38,848 nucleotides of DNA from positions 1-38,848 of the forward strand of contig JAUWJK010000003.1 of the NCBI GenBank assembly GCA_030607735.1, given 5' to 3'. The stretch comes from Candidatus Bathyarchaeota archaeon (GTDB lineage: Archaea > Thermoproteota > Bathyarchaeia > Bathyarchaeales > Bathycorpusculaceae). Of the stretch, positions 25,278 to 33,215 are shown piece after piece. The translations under genes were made by a program, and so were the position numbers. The notes below the pieces were generated by a model, which saw only the letters and a list, made by a program, of their open reading frames with translations, did not search any database and was not told where the DNA came from. Numbering within the stretch: the stretch's first letter is position 1; every line of letters begins with the position of its first letter.

Positions 25278-26684
25278 CCAAGAAGGTTTGCCAATAAGAA
25301 AGCTAGTAATAAAAGCAGCAAAATCAGGATTATCATGATATAAAGCAACAATTTCATTATTAATAAAAATTCTAAGGTTTTCTTTGATTGCTTTTAAAAT
25401 CAAATTTGGAAATCCAATATTTTTATTATCCGTTAATAATTTTTCCTCTAAAAGACTAACTGCATTCGAATAAATTCGATTAAGAAGTATGGTCCATCTG
25501 TTGTTTTGTATGAAAGGTCCGGATATTACTGAGGTATTGTTTACATATTTTAACAAGAAAGTAATACTTTGTTCATTGAATTCTAGAGGAGGCCCAAAAT
25601 GCTGTTTTATTTTTGGTAAAATATGTGTTTCAACCTCAATAATAAATACAATGAGAGATTTTTCATCAGACCAAATAGCATTTTGTAAGATAGTAAAGTC
25701 ATTATTTGTTAATAATTTTATTAACGATTTTTGAGTTTTAAAAAGTTGGCCCCATAATACATCTGGAACCGCATGTATATTATTTAGCTGAATAAACAGA
25801 ATCGAAGATCCTCGATTTTCAAACTTAGATAACAAAGTATCCTTCGAAAAGATTTTTATCTTTTTAGGAAAGAAGAAATCTTTATTTGGTTTCCTAAGAA
25901 ATGCTCTTGTAGCACCAACTAACTCATAGAGTGTTTCTGAAGTAAGTGCGGAGGCAACATTTCGATTTTTATCTACAGGATCGATCACTATTAAAGGATC
26001 AGAAAAAAGCAAAACTAAGTCTACTTTTTTTTCTTTATAAAAATTTTTCAGGTCTATAATGATAGGTTTTTTATAGTTTGAAAAAGCTTCAAGAGTTTTG
26101 ATAAAAGAGCGATAATGTAATATTAATAATTCACAAAGATAACCACTAAAACCACCAGTCTTTATTTCAGCACCATAAACATTTATTCCTTTAAAGAATT
26201 TCTTTAGTAGTCGAACTTGGTTTTTTAATTCTTGATTTAAGTGTTTTCTAACATATTTTGAATGATATGGTGTTCTATCGGTTGCACTTTTCCAGTTACC
26301 AATATCTACCTGATAACAGGGAACTATATTCACGCGAACATCGTTTATAAAAGCTTCAAGGTACGGATGTTCTGCATATCTCTGAACCTGTTTAGAGCCT
26401 TTTGTAGCTTTTTTTGCTATTTTTAAGATATCTTCACCAAAATTTTCTTTAGGTATTGTTATGGGTAAACGAATAAAAACATCAATATCTGGATCGTCTA
26501 GTAGCCAAGTATCTTTAGCTATTGAACCTTCAATACCTATTGTAGCTTCAATACCAGCTTTTTCACATTCTATTGCAAGTTTTTTTTCAAGTTCTTGAGA
26601 TAAAGTTTCGATTTTTTTTCTATCCGATTCCCGAGGTACAATATCAGCTAGAACTTGATTTATTATTGGAATTAATTTTTCCAT
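25257..26684 (-). CDS. cca: Archaeal class I CCA-adding tRNA nucleotidyltransferase, variant active site
   Basis: Adds or repairs the 3' CCA of tRNA. 475 aa with GSIAKDTWLLDDPDIDVF (G53-F70), the nucleotidyltransferase core, then RYAEHPYLEAF, VPCYQV, and GGFSGYLCELLIL. The first two carboxylates are D66 and D68 (E59 and D61 in Archaeoglobus). The third, D110 there (EVDVVPCY), is N119 here (RVNIVPCY; codon AAT at 26330-26328). That residue normally binds catalytic metal. The gene is otherwise intact. SD gaggt (about 26695-26699) sits in the end of thpR, 5 nt upstream, so the two are an operon. Confidence 0.93.
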   Translation of the reverse strand: MEKLIPIINQVLADIVPRESDRKKIETLSQELEKKLAIECEKAGIEATIGIEGSIAKDTWLLDDPDIDVFIRLPITIPKENFGEDILKIAKKATKGSKQVQRYAEHPYLEAFINDVRVNIVPCYQVDIGNWKSATDRTPYHSKYVRKHLNQELKNQVRLLKKFFKGINVYGAEIKTGGFSGYLCELLILHYRSFIKTLEAFSNYKKPIIIDLKNFYKEKKVDLVLLFSDPLIVIDPVDKNRNVASALTSETLYELVGATRAFLRKPNKDFFFPKKIKIFSKDTLLSKFENRGSSILFIQLNNIHAVPDVLWGQLFKTQKSLIKLLTNNDFTILQNAIWSDEKSLIVFIIEVETHILPKIKQHFGPPLEFNEQSITFLLKYVNNTSVISGPFIQNNRWTILLNRIYSNAVSLLEEKLLTDNKNIGFPNLILKAIKENLRIFINNEIVALYHDNPDFAAFITSFLIGKPSWLKSYYC

Positions 26685-26689
26685 ATTGT

Positions 26690-27262
26690 TTAAACCTCAA
26701 CTTTTGAATAGAATTTTTTAATAGTTGTATAGAATGGTCCAGTTGGCATTAATTCACTTTTTTTCAATTGGATGCAATTTAGGTTTACGGTACCAATTCT
26801 GTATTCAACATAATTTTTTAAAAAAGTTGTTAATTGATCGTTATTCTTACCATATTTGACTCTAGCAAGGGTAAGATGGGGTGAAAAACCTTTATAATCC
26901 GGATTAAAACCCAGTTGTCTTAATTGAATCTCAATTTGATCGAATATATTGTTCATTTTTTTTGTTCCTTCAGCAATTCCAGCCCAAATAATTCGTGGAG
27001 AATATAAATTCGGGAAAACGCCTATTCCTTTGAGTTCTATAGAAAAGGAAGTAAATATGATTTTTTGCATCTTTACTGAAACTTTTTCAATTAAATCAGT
27101 ATTGATATTTCCTAAAAATCTGAGTGTAAAATGTAGGTTCTGCTGGTTTATAATTTTAAGATTAGTACCTGTCTTGGAAATAAGTTTTTGAACATTTACT
27201 AATTTCCTTAATATTTCATTATTTTCTAGATCAAAAGCTAAAAAACAACGAGTTGTCTTCAA
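26690..27262 (-). CDS. thpR: RNA 2',3'-cyclic phosphodiesterase (LigT/ThpR)
   Basis: 190-aa 2H phosphoesterase that opens 2',3'-cyclic phosphates; bacterial and archaeal members can also join tRNA halves in vitro. Both HxTx motifs are present: HFTLRFLG near residue 46 and HLTLARVK near residue 128. TTG 27262 is the start, with aaggga (complement of about 27270-27276) as SD. It is upstream of cca on the same strand, fitting a tRNA 3'-end processing pair: cyclic ends are opened, then CCA is added. Confidence 0.9.
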   Translation of the reverse strand: MKTTRCFLAFDLENNEILRKLVNVQKLISKTGTNLKIINQQNLHFTLRFLGNINTDLIEKVSVKMQKIIFTSFSIELKGIGVFPNLYSPRIIWAGIAEGTKKMNNIFDQIEIQLRQLGFNPDYKGFSPHLTLARVKYGKNNDQLTTFLKNYVEYRIGTVNLNCIQLKKSELMPTGPFYTTIKKFYSKVEV

Positions 27263-27353
27263 TATTTTTATCCCTTCAGATTAATCTTATTTTTGCCATC
27301 CATAAATGCTTTTTAATTCTAATGAAAGTTAATAGCAAGTAAAAGTGGATAAC

Positions 27354-27920
27354 ATGAGTGCTGATAAACTTATTGTGGGCTTAGTAGGTATGCCTGGTTC
27401 AGGCAAATCAATATTTGTTGATGTTTCTCAGAAAAGAGGATTTGGAATTATTATAATGGGGGATATAATTAGAGAAGAAACTAAAAAAAGGGGATTAGAA
27501 CTAAACCCAAAAAATGTTGGAGAAGTAATGCTTGATTTAAGACTTCAAGGGGGAAATAGTATCATTGCCGAAAAATGCATACCAAAAATTAAAGAATTAC
27601 CTTTTAAAAAGATAATTATTGATGGATTGCGAAGTTTAAATGAATTAAATTATTTTAAAAAAAATTTTTCTAATTTTAATCTTATTGCCATTCATTCTTC
27701 ACCAGAAACCCGATACAAACGCTTAAATCAAAGAGGTCGTAGTGATGATCCAAAAGATCCAAAAATATTTCAAGAAAGAGATATTCGTGAATTAAATATT
27801 GGTCTTGGACATGTTATCGCGTTGGCTGAGTATATAGTAATCAACGATCATGACATTGAAGAGACAAAAAATAAATGTAATAAAATGTTACAGAGAATTG
27901 AAAAAAAATGGACATTGTAA
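27354..27920 (+). CDS. UPF0200-family P-loop nucleoside kinase-like protein
   Basis: 188-aa ATP-binding protein of the UPF0200 family, related to dephospho-CoA and adenylate kinases. VGMPGSGKS is the Walker A loop near the N-terminus; IMGDIIREETKKRG and IIDGLRS are the substrate-side loops; RLNQRGRSDDP is the lid-like region. Substrate unknown. ATG 27354 is preferred over GTG 27345. It overlaps the UPF0201 gene by 13 nt. In Archaeoglobus the two families are fused in one protein (UPF0200/UPF0201), so they probably act together. Confidence 0.85.
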   Translation: MSADKLIVGLVGMPGSGKSIFVDVSQKRGFGIIIMGDIIREETKKRGLELNPKNVGEVMLDLRLQGGNSIIAEKCIPKIKELPFKKIIIDGLRSLNELNYFKKNFSNFNLIAIHSSPETRYKRLNQRGRSDDPKDPKIFQERDIRELNIGLGHVIALAEYIVINDHDIEETKNKCNKMLQRIEKKWTL

Positions 27921-28309
27921 CTGTTTCAATCCAAACAGAAATAAAACTTACAGAGAACGAGGAAAAAGTAGAAAAAGCAGTTTCAAATATTTTCGGAAAT
28001 ATCAAATCAAATATCAAAACAGGGTATAATTCAAAAATATTGCAAGTAGAAATGAATGGGAAAGAATCTTTATTCAGGTTTCGAGATATACTTCGGTTAG
28101 ACCAAATTCGCAACGCTGCAAAAAGAGCTTTATTTAAGGGAATATCAGGAACAAACATCGTTTTCTTTTTAAATAAACAAGTAGCGTTTGCTAATCACGT
28201 TTCTTTCTCCGAAGAAAAAAGTGAATCGCCTTTAGGACCTATTCGAATAAAAATAAACTGTGATGAACCAGAATCACTAATAATGTGGCTTACCCCTAAA
28301 ACCGAATAA
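27908..28309 (+). CDS. UPF0201 family protein (COG1325, predicted RNA-binding/exosome-associated)
   Basis: 133-aa protein with the UPF0201 pattern: VSIQTEIKLTENEEKVEKAVSNIF, then LRLDQIRNAAKRAL, then FFLNKQVAF and SPLGPIRI. The family is called a putative exosome subunit or RNA-binding protein from gene neighbourhood studies, without firm function. It overlaps the UPF0200 gene by 13 nt and is followed 15 nt later by the beta-CASP nuclease gene, which supports an RNA-metabolism operon. Confidence 0.85.
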   Translation: MDIVTVSIQTEIKLTENEEKVEKAVSNIFGNIKSNIKTGYNSKILQVEMNGKESLFRFRDILRLDQIRNAAKRALFKGISGTNIVFFLNKQVAFANHVSFSEEKSESPLGPIRIKINCDEPESLIMWLTPKTE

Positions 28310-28324
28310 TTTGGAGAACAAATT

Positions 28325-29356
28325 TTGACTTTAAGATCCAGTATATCAGATCGGGGAGCAATTTTATTAGGAAATTCAGTAGCGTGTGATGCCTTTGATG
28401 AGACCAGTCCTCTACGAGTTGTAACTCATGCACATGCTGACCATTTAGTTGGGTTAAGAAGGAGTCTAAAAAATTGCGAAAAAGTATTGATGACAAAAGC
28501 TACAAAAGACATGATTGAAGTTTTAAAGGGACCTGGCACTTTTAAGTTAGGCATTACTGAGCAACTTGAATATGGGAAATCCATTGAATATAATAATGAA
28601 AAAATTACACTCAATAAAGCAAATCACATTTTAGGGGCAGCTCAAGTATTAGTTGAAAATGAGAAAGGCAATCGAGTTGCTTATACGGGTGACTTCAAAA
28701 GTAAGGGAACAAAACCAATAGAAAATTGTGATACTTTAGTGGTTGAAGCAACTTACGGAAGTCCTTCATTTACGCGTTCATTTAATTTGGATGTAAGTGA
28801 GCTTCTTATTTCTATGATTGAAAGACGTCTCCGAAAAGGAAATGTCTATGTTTTTGGCTATTATGGAAAATTACAGGAAGTTATGCAAATACTACGATGT
28901 GCTCATGTATATGTTCCTTTTGTTATGCCCGAACAAATTTTGCGAGTTTCAGAAGTATATAAGCGGCATGGTATGAATCTTGGAGATTTAACACCCTCAA
29001 ATAATGAGAATGGAAAAGAATTATTAGAGAAAAATTTGCCGTGTGTTGCTTTTTACCATATGAATAAAAGAAAAAGTATAGGAATAAATAGCTCTCGAAT
29101 ATGTGTAAGTGGTTGGGAATTCCGTTTACCTTGTAAGCAAATTGGTAGAAATGAACATTTAATTGCATTAAGTGATCATTCTGATTTTGAAGAATTAATT
29201 GAATATATCAGACTTTCTAAACCTAAAAAAGTCATTACAGACAATTATCGAGTAAAACATGGTGAAATATTAGCTAAAGAAATAAACAAAAGACTAGGTA
29301 TACCTGCCATGGCAATGCCAAATAGAAACTGTAAACAATTAACAAATTTTTTTTAA
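28325..29356 (+). CDS. Metallo-beta-lactamase fold nuclease, beta-CASP-like
   Basis: 343-aa metal-dependent nuclease. HAHADHLVG (motif 2), a single His in KANHILGAAQ (motif 3), YTGDFKSKGT (motif 4), VVEATYG (A), LSDHSDFEEL (B) and VKHGEILAKEI (C) complete the zinc site and beta-CASP pattern. Related to CPSF73, SNM1 and ligase-associated exonucleases; whether it cuts RNA or DNA cannot be told. TTG 28325 has the SD ggaga (28313-28317). Last gene of the UPF0200-UPF0201 operon, which favours RNA. Confidence 0.87.
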   Translation: MTLRSSISDRGAILLGNSVACDAFDETSPLRVVTHAHADHLVGLRRSLKNCEKVLMTKATKDMIEVLKGPGTFKLGITEQLEYGKSIEYNNEKITLNKANHILGAAQVLVENEKGNRVAYTGDFKSKGTKPIENCDTLVVEATYGSPSFTRSFNLDVSELLISMIERRLRKGNVYVFGYYGKLQEVMQILRCAHVYVPFVMPEQILRVSEVYKRHGMNLGDLTPSNNENGKELLEKNLPCVAFYHMNKRKSIGINSSRICVSGWEFRLPCKQIGRNEHLIALSDHSDFEELIEYIRLSKPKKVITDNYRVKHGEILAKEINKRLGIPAMAMPNRNCKQLTNFF

Positions 29357-29381
29357 GTAAAAAGTACAGTAGAAATCTGTA

Positions 29382-29394
29382 ATAAGCAGCTTAT
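29382..29394. repeat. 13-bp palindrome in the HMG-CoA reductase upstream region
   Basis: ataagc-a-gcttat is a perfect 6-bp inverted repeat 26 nt after the beta-CASP stop. It could be part of a terminator for that operon or an operator for the reductase gene; no T tract follows at once. Confidence 0.35.
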
Positions 29395-29526
29395 ATTCAA
29401 ATCTTTACATCGACTTGTCTTTTTGCTTATTTACTAAAATAAAAAAAGTAAAAAATGGATAAAGTTAAAAAGGAAAGGAACAGAACTGATCTTAGTTCAT
29501 ATTGAAAAGGAGTAAAACTGGCTACA

Positions 29527-30789
29527 ATGAAAATGTCATCTAAAATATCTGGTTTTTACAAACTTTCACCTGAAAAAAGATTATCTATTGTTAGAAAGTT
29601 TGCTAATTTATCAGAAGAAGAGTGTGAATTGCTTTTGAACACAGGATCTTTACCGTTGGTCATAGCTGATCGTATGATAGAAAATACTATAGGTGCCATA
29701 GCAATTCCCATAGGTATAGGTACTAATTTTTTAATAAATGGAAAAGATTATTTAATTCCTATGGCAACCGAAGAACCTTCGGTTGTAGCTGCAGCTAGCT
29801 ATTCTGCAAAAATGGTTCGTGAAGGGGGAGGTTTTCACACGAGCAGTACTCGCTCTATTATGATGGGTCAAATTCAGACAGTTGGAATAAAGAATCCTAA
29901 AATAGCAAAAATAAGAATATTAAAAGCAGAAATGGAAATTCTGAATAAAGCAAACGCCCAAGATCCAATTCTTTGCTCTTTGGGAGGAGGGGCAAAAAAA
30001 GTAACTGCAAAAGTAATCGAGACAACACTTGGTTCAATGTTAATTGTTGAATTACATGTCGATTGTCTTGATGCAATGGGCGCAAATGCTGTAAATACTA
30101 TGTGTGAGGCCGTAGCACCTATTATAGAGAAAATATCAGGTGGCCATGTTTATTTAAGAATAATATCCAATTTAGCCACAGAAAGATTGGTAAGAGCTAG
30201 ATGTGTTGTACCAAAAGAGGCAGTTGGTGGCTTAGAAGTCGTCGATGGCATAGTTAACGCATCAGCGTTTGCAACTGCTGATCCTTTTCGAGCTGCAACT
30301 CACAATAAAGGAATACTTAATGGGACTATTGCAGTCATTCTTGCTACAGGGAATGATCACAGAGCAATTGAAGCAGGAGCTCATGCTTATGCAGCAATAA
30401 AGGGTCAATATACTGCATTGTCTAAATGGTCTAAAAATAAAGAAAATGATCTTGTGGGAATAATTGAAATGCCCATGGCAGTGGGTCTTGTCGGAGGAGC
30501 TGTAAGGACGCATCCCATAGCTAAAATATCTTTGAAAATTTTAGGTGTAAAAACTTCTCGAGAATTTGGGGAAGTTTTAGCAGCTGTTGGTTTAGCACAG
30601 AATCTCGGTGCATTAAGAGCATTAGCCCATGAAGGTATTCAAAAGGGACATATGGCACTTCATGCAAGAAATGTAGCTATAGCTGCGGGAGCAAAAGAAG
30701 AAAATATCAATTTAATAGCTGAAAAAATGATCAGAGAGAATAAAATTAGAATAGATCGAGCCATGGAGTTAATTGAAGAGATAAAATAG
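29527..30789 (+). CDS. mvaA: Hydroxymethylglutaryl-CoA reductase, class II type
   Basis: Makes mevalonate from HMG-CoA for archaeal isoprenoid lipids. The sequence follows the class II (Pseudomonas mevalonii) type: E83 in ATEEPS, K261 in THNKGILNG, D277 in TGNDHR and H375 in QKGHM are the catalytic set; residue 83 has the same number as in P. mevalonii. 420 aa is normal and there is no membrane anchor. The SD aaggag (29507-29512) lies 14 nt from ATG 29527 but only 5 nt from an in-frame CTG at 29518, so a CTG start (MATMKMSS) is possible. Confidence 0.95.
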   Translation: MKMSSKISGFYKLSPEKRLSIVRKFANLSEEECELLLNTGSLPLVIADRMIENTIGAIAIPIGIGTNFLINGKDYLIPMATEEPSVVAAASYSAKMVREGGGFHTSSTRSIMMGQIQTVGIKNPKIAKIRILKAEMEILNKANAQDPILCSLGGGAKKVTAKVIETTLGSMLIVELHVDCLDAMGANAVNTMCEAVAPIIEKISGGHVYLRIISNLATERLVRARCVVPKEAVGGLEVVDGIVNASAFATADPFRAATHNKGILNGTIAVILATGNDHRAIEAGAHAYAAIKGQYTALSKWSKNKENDLVGIIEMPMAVGLVGGAVRTHPIAKISLKILGVKTSREFGEVLAAVGLAQNLGALRALAHEGIQKGHMALHARNVAIAAGAKEENINLIAEKMIRENKIRIDRAMELIEEIK

Positions 30790-30828
30790 TTTTAATCAGA
30801 AAGTTGTTATTAGTTGAATATTTTCAAT

Positions 30829-31152
30829 TTAAGAGAGAATATTTGAATTTTTCAGTTCTGTACAAAGATCGCAAAAAGAGACCCTGAATTCTTCAGTATT
30901 CATATTGGTAGTTGCTAGGAGTTTGGCTACATTTTCTGCGGCAGTCTTAACAATTTTAATAAACTCTTGTGAAGTAGACGCGTCTTTACGTCCTCTTTTA
31001 GAGTTTAAATATTGACTTATTGCGGCTTGTGTAGTTCCCAGTTTTTCTGCTGCTTTTACCTGAGTAAAATTATATTTTGATAATAGTTCTTTTGCAACCA
31101 AAGAGCGGTAAAGCGGTAAAACTAATCTGGTAACGGTTTCGCATTTATACAT
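30829..31152 (-). CDS. Small HTH transcription regulator (COG2522-like)
   Basis: 107-aa DNA-binding protein. The HTH is KYNFTQVKAAEKLGTTQAAISQYLNSKRG, after a leading VTRLVLPLYRSLVAKEL; the rest is helical, ending in a Cys pair (FCDLCTEL) that could bind a ligand or metal. ATG 31152 is selected by the SD gagg (complement of 31161-31164); the frame open to 31221 runs through its promoter. The space between TATA and SD is filled by a perfect 18-bp palindrome, so autoregulation is likely. Downstream of the HTH-CBS regulator on the same strand, and its operator element recurs at the metY promoter. Confidence 0.85.
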   Translation of the reverse strand: MYKCETVTRLVLPLYRSLVAKELLSKYNFTQVKAAEKLGTTQAAISQYLNSKRGRKDASTSQEFIKIVKTAAENVAKLLATTNMNTEEFRVSFCDLCTELKNSNILS

Positions 31153-31166
31153 TAGTTTGTCCTCGG

Positions 31167-31184
31167 GGTTGTTATATAACAACC
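31167..31184 (-). promoter_or_regulatory. Perfect 18-bp palindromic operator candidate
   Basis: GGTTGTTAT-ATAACAACC is a perfect inverted repeat with no spacer. It abuts the TATA box tttaaatataa (complement of 31185-31195) and ends 3 nt before the SD of the small HTH gene, so it covers the transcription start. The left arm with the TATA (- strand, 31190-31176) matches 14 of 15 bases of 31845-31859 in the metY promoter. Confidence 0.75.
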
Positions 31185-31232
31185 TTATATTTAAAGTGTT
31201 TGAACAGTAAAAGCCTAACAATCAGGTGGTAA

Positions 31233-31787
31233 TTAAAGAAGTTTTAGGAAATCTGCTTTGGTTATAATACCTACAACATCACCCTTAGTGGAGATTAATA
31301 CAGCTGGATAAACTTGCAATAAACTGGATATCAAAGACAATGGAGCATCTTCATTTACTTGGGGAAGAGAGTCTCCCATCACCTCTTTAATAGGTAGTTT
31401 AGAAATCTGATCTAAAACATTTCCAGCTAGAATTTGGTTTAGAATTGTTTTTTCAGAAATACTACCAACTACTTGTCTTTTATTAAAAACAGGGAGTTGA
31501 GAGTATCCGTGTTTTTTCATTAAACTTACAGCTTCAGAAACTAGTTCATATTCTTGAACACTAACTACTTTATTGTAATTAATTCTGTCAGCTTTTATTT
31601 TGCTTTTAACTTCTAATTTGCTAATTACATCAAAAATTGTTTTAACTTTGGTATAGGAAGGATCAATTTTTCCAGATTCTAATTTTGCGATTAATGATTG
31701 ACTTACTCCAGATAGTTTTGCGAGTTTATTCTGTGTTAATCCCAACATTTTTCTTTTTTTGCTAATTTCATCGAGTTTGGGAAACAT
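31233..31787 (-). CDS. XRE-type HTH / tandem CBS-domain regulator
   Basis: 184 aa. Residues about 8-60 are an XRE HTH (TQNKLAKLSGVSQSLIAKLESGKIDPSY). Residues about 70-184 hold two CBS motifs, which bind adenosyl ligands such as AMP, ATP or SAM in other proteins. Divergent from metY, so a SAM- or nucleotide-responsive regulator of methionine synthesis is a sound guess. No SD before ATG 31787, so leaderless; the TATA position then falls on the left arm of the inverted repeat at 31810-31831, which suggests autorepression. Confidence 0.87.
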   Translation of the reverse strand: MFPKLDEISKKRKMLGLTQNKLAKLSGVSQSLIAKLESGKIDPSYTKVKTIFDVISKLEVKSKIKADRINYNKVVSVQEYELVSEAVSLMKKHGYSQLPVFNKRQVVGSISEKTILNQILAGNVLDQISKLPIKEVMGDSLPQVNEDAPLSLISSLLQVYPAVLISTKGDVVGIITKADFLKLL

Positions 31788-31809
31788 AGTTTCTAATTAA
31801 ATCATAAGG

Positions 31810-31831
31810 TAATATTCTTTTTGGAATATTA
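31810..31831. promoter_or_regulatory. Inverted repeat in the regulator/metY divergent promoter
   Basis: TAATATTC (31810-31817) and GAATATTA (31824-31831) are perfect 8-bp arms with spacer tttttg. It lies 23-44 nt from the HTH-CBS ATG, where a leaderless TATA box would be, and upstream of the metY TATA. Candidate operator for the HTH-CBS protein. Confidence 0.6.
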
Positions 31832-31844
31832 TTCGCAAAAATAC

Positions 31845-31859
31845 ATATAACGTTGTTAT
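31845..31859 (+). promoter_or_regulatory. metY TATA box with adjoining GTTGTTAT half-site
   Basis: ATATAACGTTGTTAT differs at one base from the TATA plus left operator arm of the small HTH gene (ATATAAGGTTGTTAT, - strand 31190-31176). The TATA part lies about 55 nt before the metY ATG. The right palindrome arm is missing here; ATAAC-gtt-GTTAT is a weaker local dyad. Confidence 0.55.
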
Positions 31860-31903
31860 CAGATTGTTTTGTTTAATCAGAAAAAAATATAAGGCGTATT
31901 GAA

Positions 31904-33205
31904 ATGACAAAGAAAAAAATTGACACTATAGCTTTGCATGCTGGACAAGAAAAACCAGATTCGGCAACAAATGCTCGAGCTGTTCCTATTTATCAAACAA
32001 CATCTTTTGTTTTTGATAATACTGAACATGCAGCAAATCTTTTTGCCCTAAAAGAGCTGGGAAATATTTACACCAGAATAATGAATCCGACCACAGATGT
32101 TTTTGAAAAACGAATGGCTGCAATTGAAGGTGGTACAGGCGCTTTAGGGGTAGCTTCGGGAATGGCTGCAGAAACAATAGCATTACTTACAATTACGCAA
32201 GTAGGTGATGAAATAGTAGCTGCGAACAATCTTTACGGTGGAACTTATCAACTTCTTCATTATACATTTCCAAAATTAGGTCGAAAAGTTAAATTCGTTG
32301 AATCTACAGATCCTGAAGCATTCAGAAAAGCCATAAATGAAAAGACCAGAGCAATTTACGCTGAAACAATTGGCAATCCAAAATTGGATGTACCAGATTT
32401 TGAGGTCATATCGAAGATAGCCCACGATGCAGGCATTCCGTTTGTCGTGGATAACACTGTTGGCGTTGGTCTTGTTAAACCAATTGATTATGGAGTAGAT
32501 ATAATCGTGAATTCGGCTACTAAGTACATAGGTGGACACGGCACCAGCATAGGTGGGGTAATAGTGGATTCTGGAAAATTTGAATGGAATAACGGAAAGT
32601 TTCCAGAGTTTACAGAACCTGATAAAAGTTATCATGGAATTAAATATTGGAATACTTTTGGAAATTTTCAAAAGCTTGGGAATGTTGCATTTATTTTCAA
32701 GGCGAGAGTACAATTATTAAGAGATTTAGGTCCAGCTTTAAGTCCATTTAATGCTTTTATGTTTCTTCAAGGATTAGAAACTCTACCTTTAAGACAGCGA
32801 AAACATTCAGCAAATGCGCTAAAAGTTGCTAATTTCTTAAATAATCATTCAGATGTTAGCTGGGTCAATTATCCAGGTTTAGAAAATCATCAGAGTCATA
32901 AGTTAGCATCAAAATACCTCAAAGGTAATTATGGAGGCCTATTAGGATTTGGCATTAAAGGTGGATTAAAAGCAGGAAAGAAATTCATTAATTCAGTAAA
33001 GCTCCTTTCACATCTAGCAAACATTGGAGATGCTAAAACTCTTGTAATACATCCTGCCTCAACTACTCATCAACAACTTACCCCTGAAGAGCAAATAGCA
33101 ACAGGAGTTACTGAAGACTACATAAGACTCTCAATTGGAATAGAGGATCCTCAAGACATTATTGAAGATATAAATCAAGCCTTGCTAATTTCAAAACAAG
33201 ATTAA
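31904..33205 (+). CDS. metY: O-acetylhomoserine sulfhydrylase (aminocarboxypropyltransferase)
   Basis: PLP enzyme of the Cys/Met metabolism family that makes homocysteine from O-acetylhomoserine and sulfide. [22 protein letters not shown]-type region, SGMAAE, ETIGNP, DNTVGVG and [11 protein letters not shown] with the PLP lysine K207 are present. 433 aa is the usual size of MetY, longer than MetB or MetC, and the substrate is confirmed by metX next door. Direct sulfhydrylation suits a sulfidic anaerobe. Divergent from the HTH-CBS gene, and followed 10 nt later by metX. Confidence 0.94.
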   Translation: MTKKKIDTIALHAGQEKPDSATNARAVPIYQTTSFVFDNTEHAANLFALKELGNIYTRIMNPTTDVFEKRMAAIEGGTGALGVASGMAAETIALLTITQVGDEIVAANNLYGGTYQLLHYTFPKLGRKVKFVESTDPEAFRKAINEKTRAIYAETIGNPKLDVPDFEVISKIAHDAGIPFVVDNTVGVGLVKPIDYGVDIIVNSATKYIGGHGTSIGGVIVDSGKFEWNNGKFPEFTEPDKSYHGIKYWNTFGNFQKLGNVAFIFKARVQLLRDLGPALSPFNAFMFLQGLETLPLRQRKHSANALKVANFLNNHSDVSWVNYPGLENHQSHKLASKYLKGNYGGLLGFGIKGGLKAGKKFINSVKLLSHLANIGDAKTLVIHPASTTHQQLTPEEQIATGVTEDYIRLSIGIEDPQDIIEDINQALLISKQD

Positions 33206-33215
33206 TAATCAAAAC

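Noticed and set aside
27841-28158. 105-codon reverse-strand frame over UPF0200/UPF0201
   Set aside because: Antisense to two recognised genes, Phe/Ser-rich as expected from reversed Lys/Glu codons.
29454-29504. 16-codon leader frame before HMG-CoA reductase
   Set aside because: No SD, and such short frames are common by chance in this composition.
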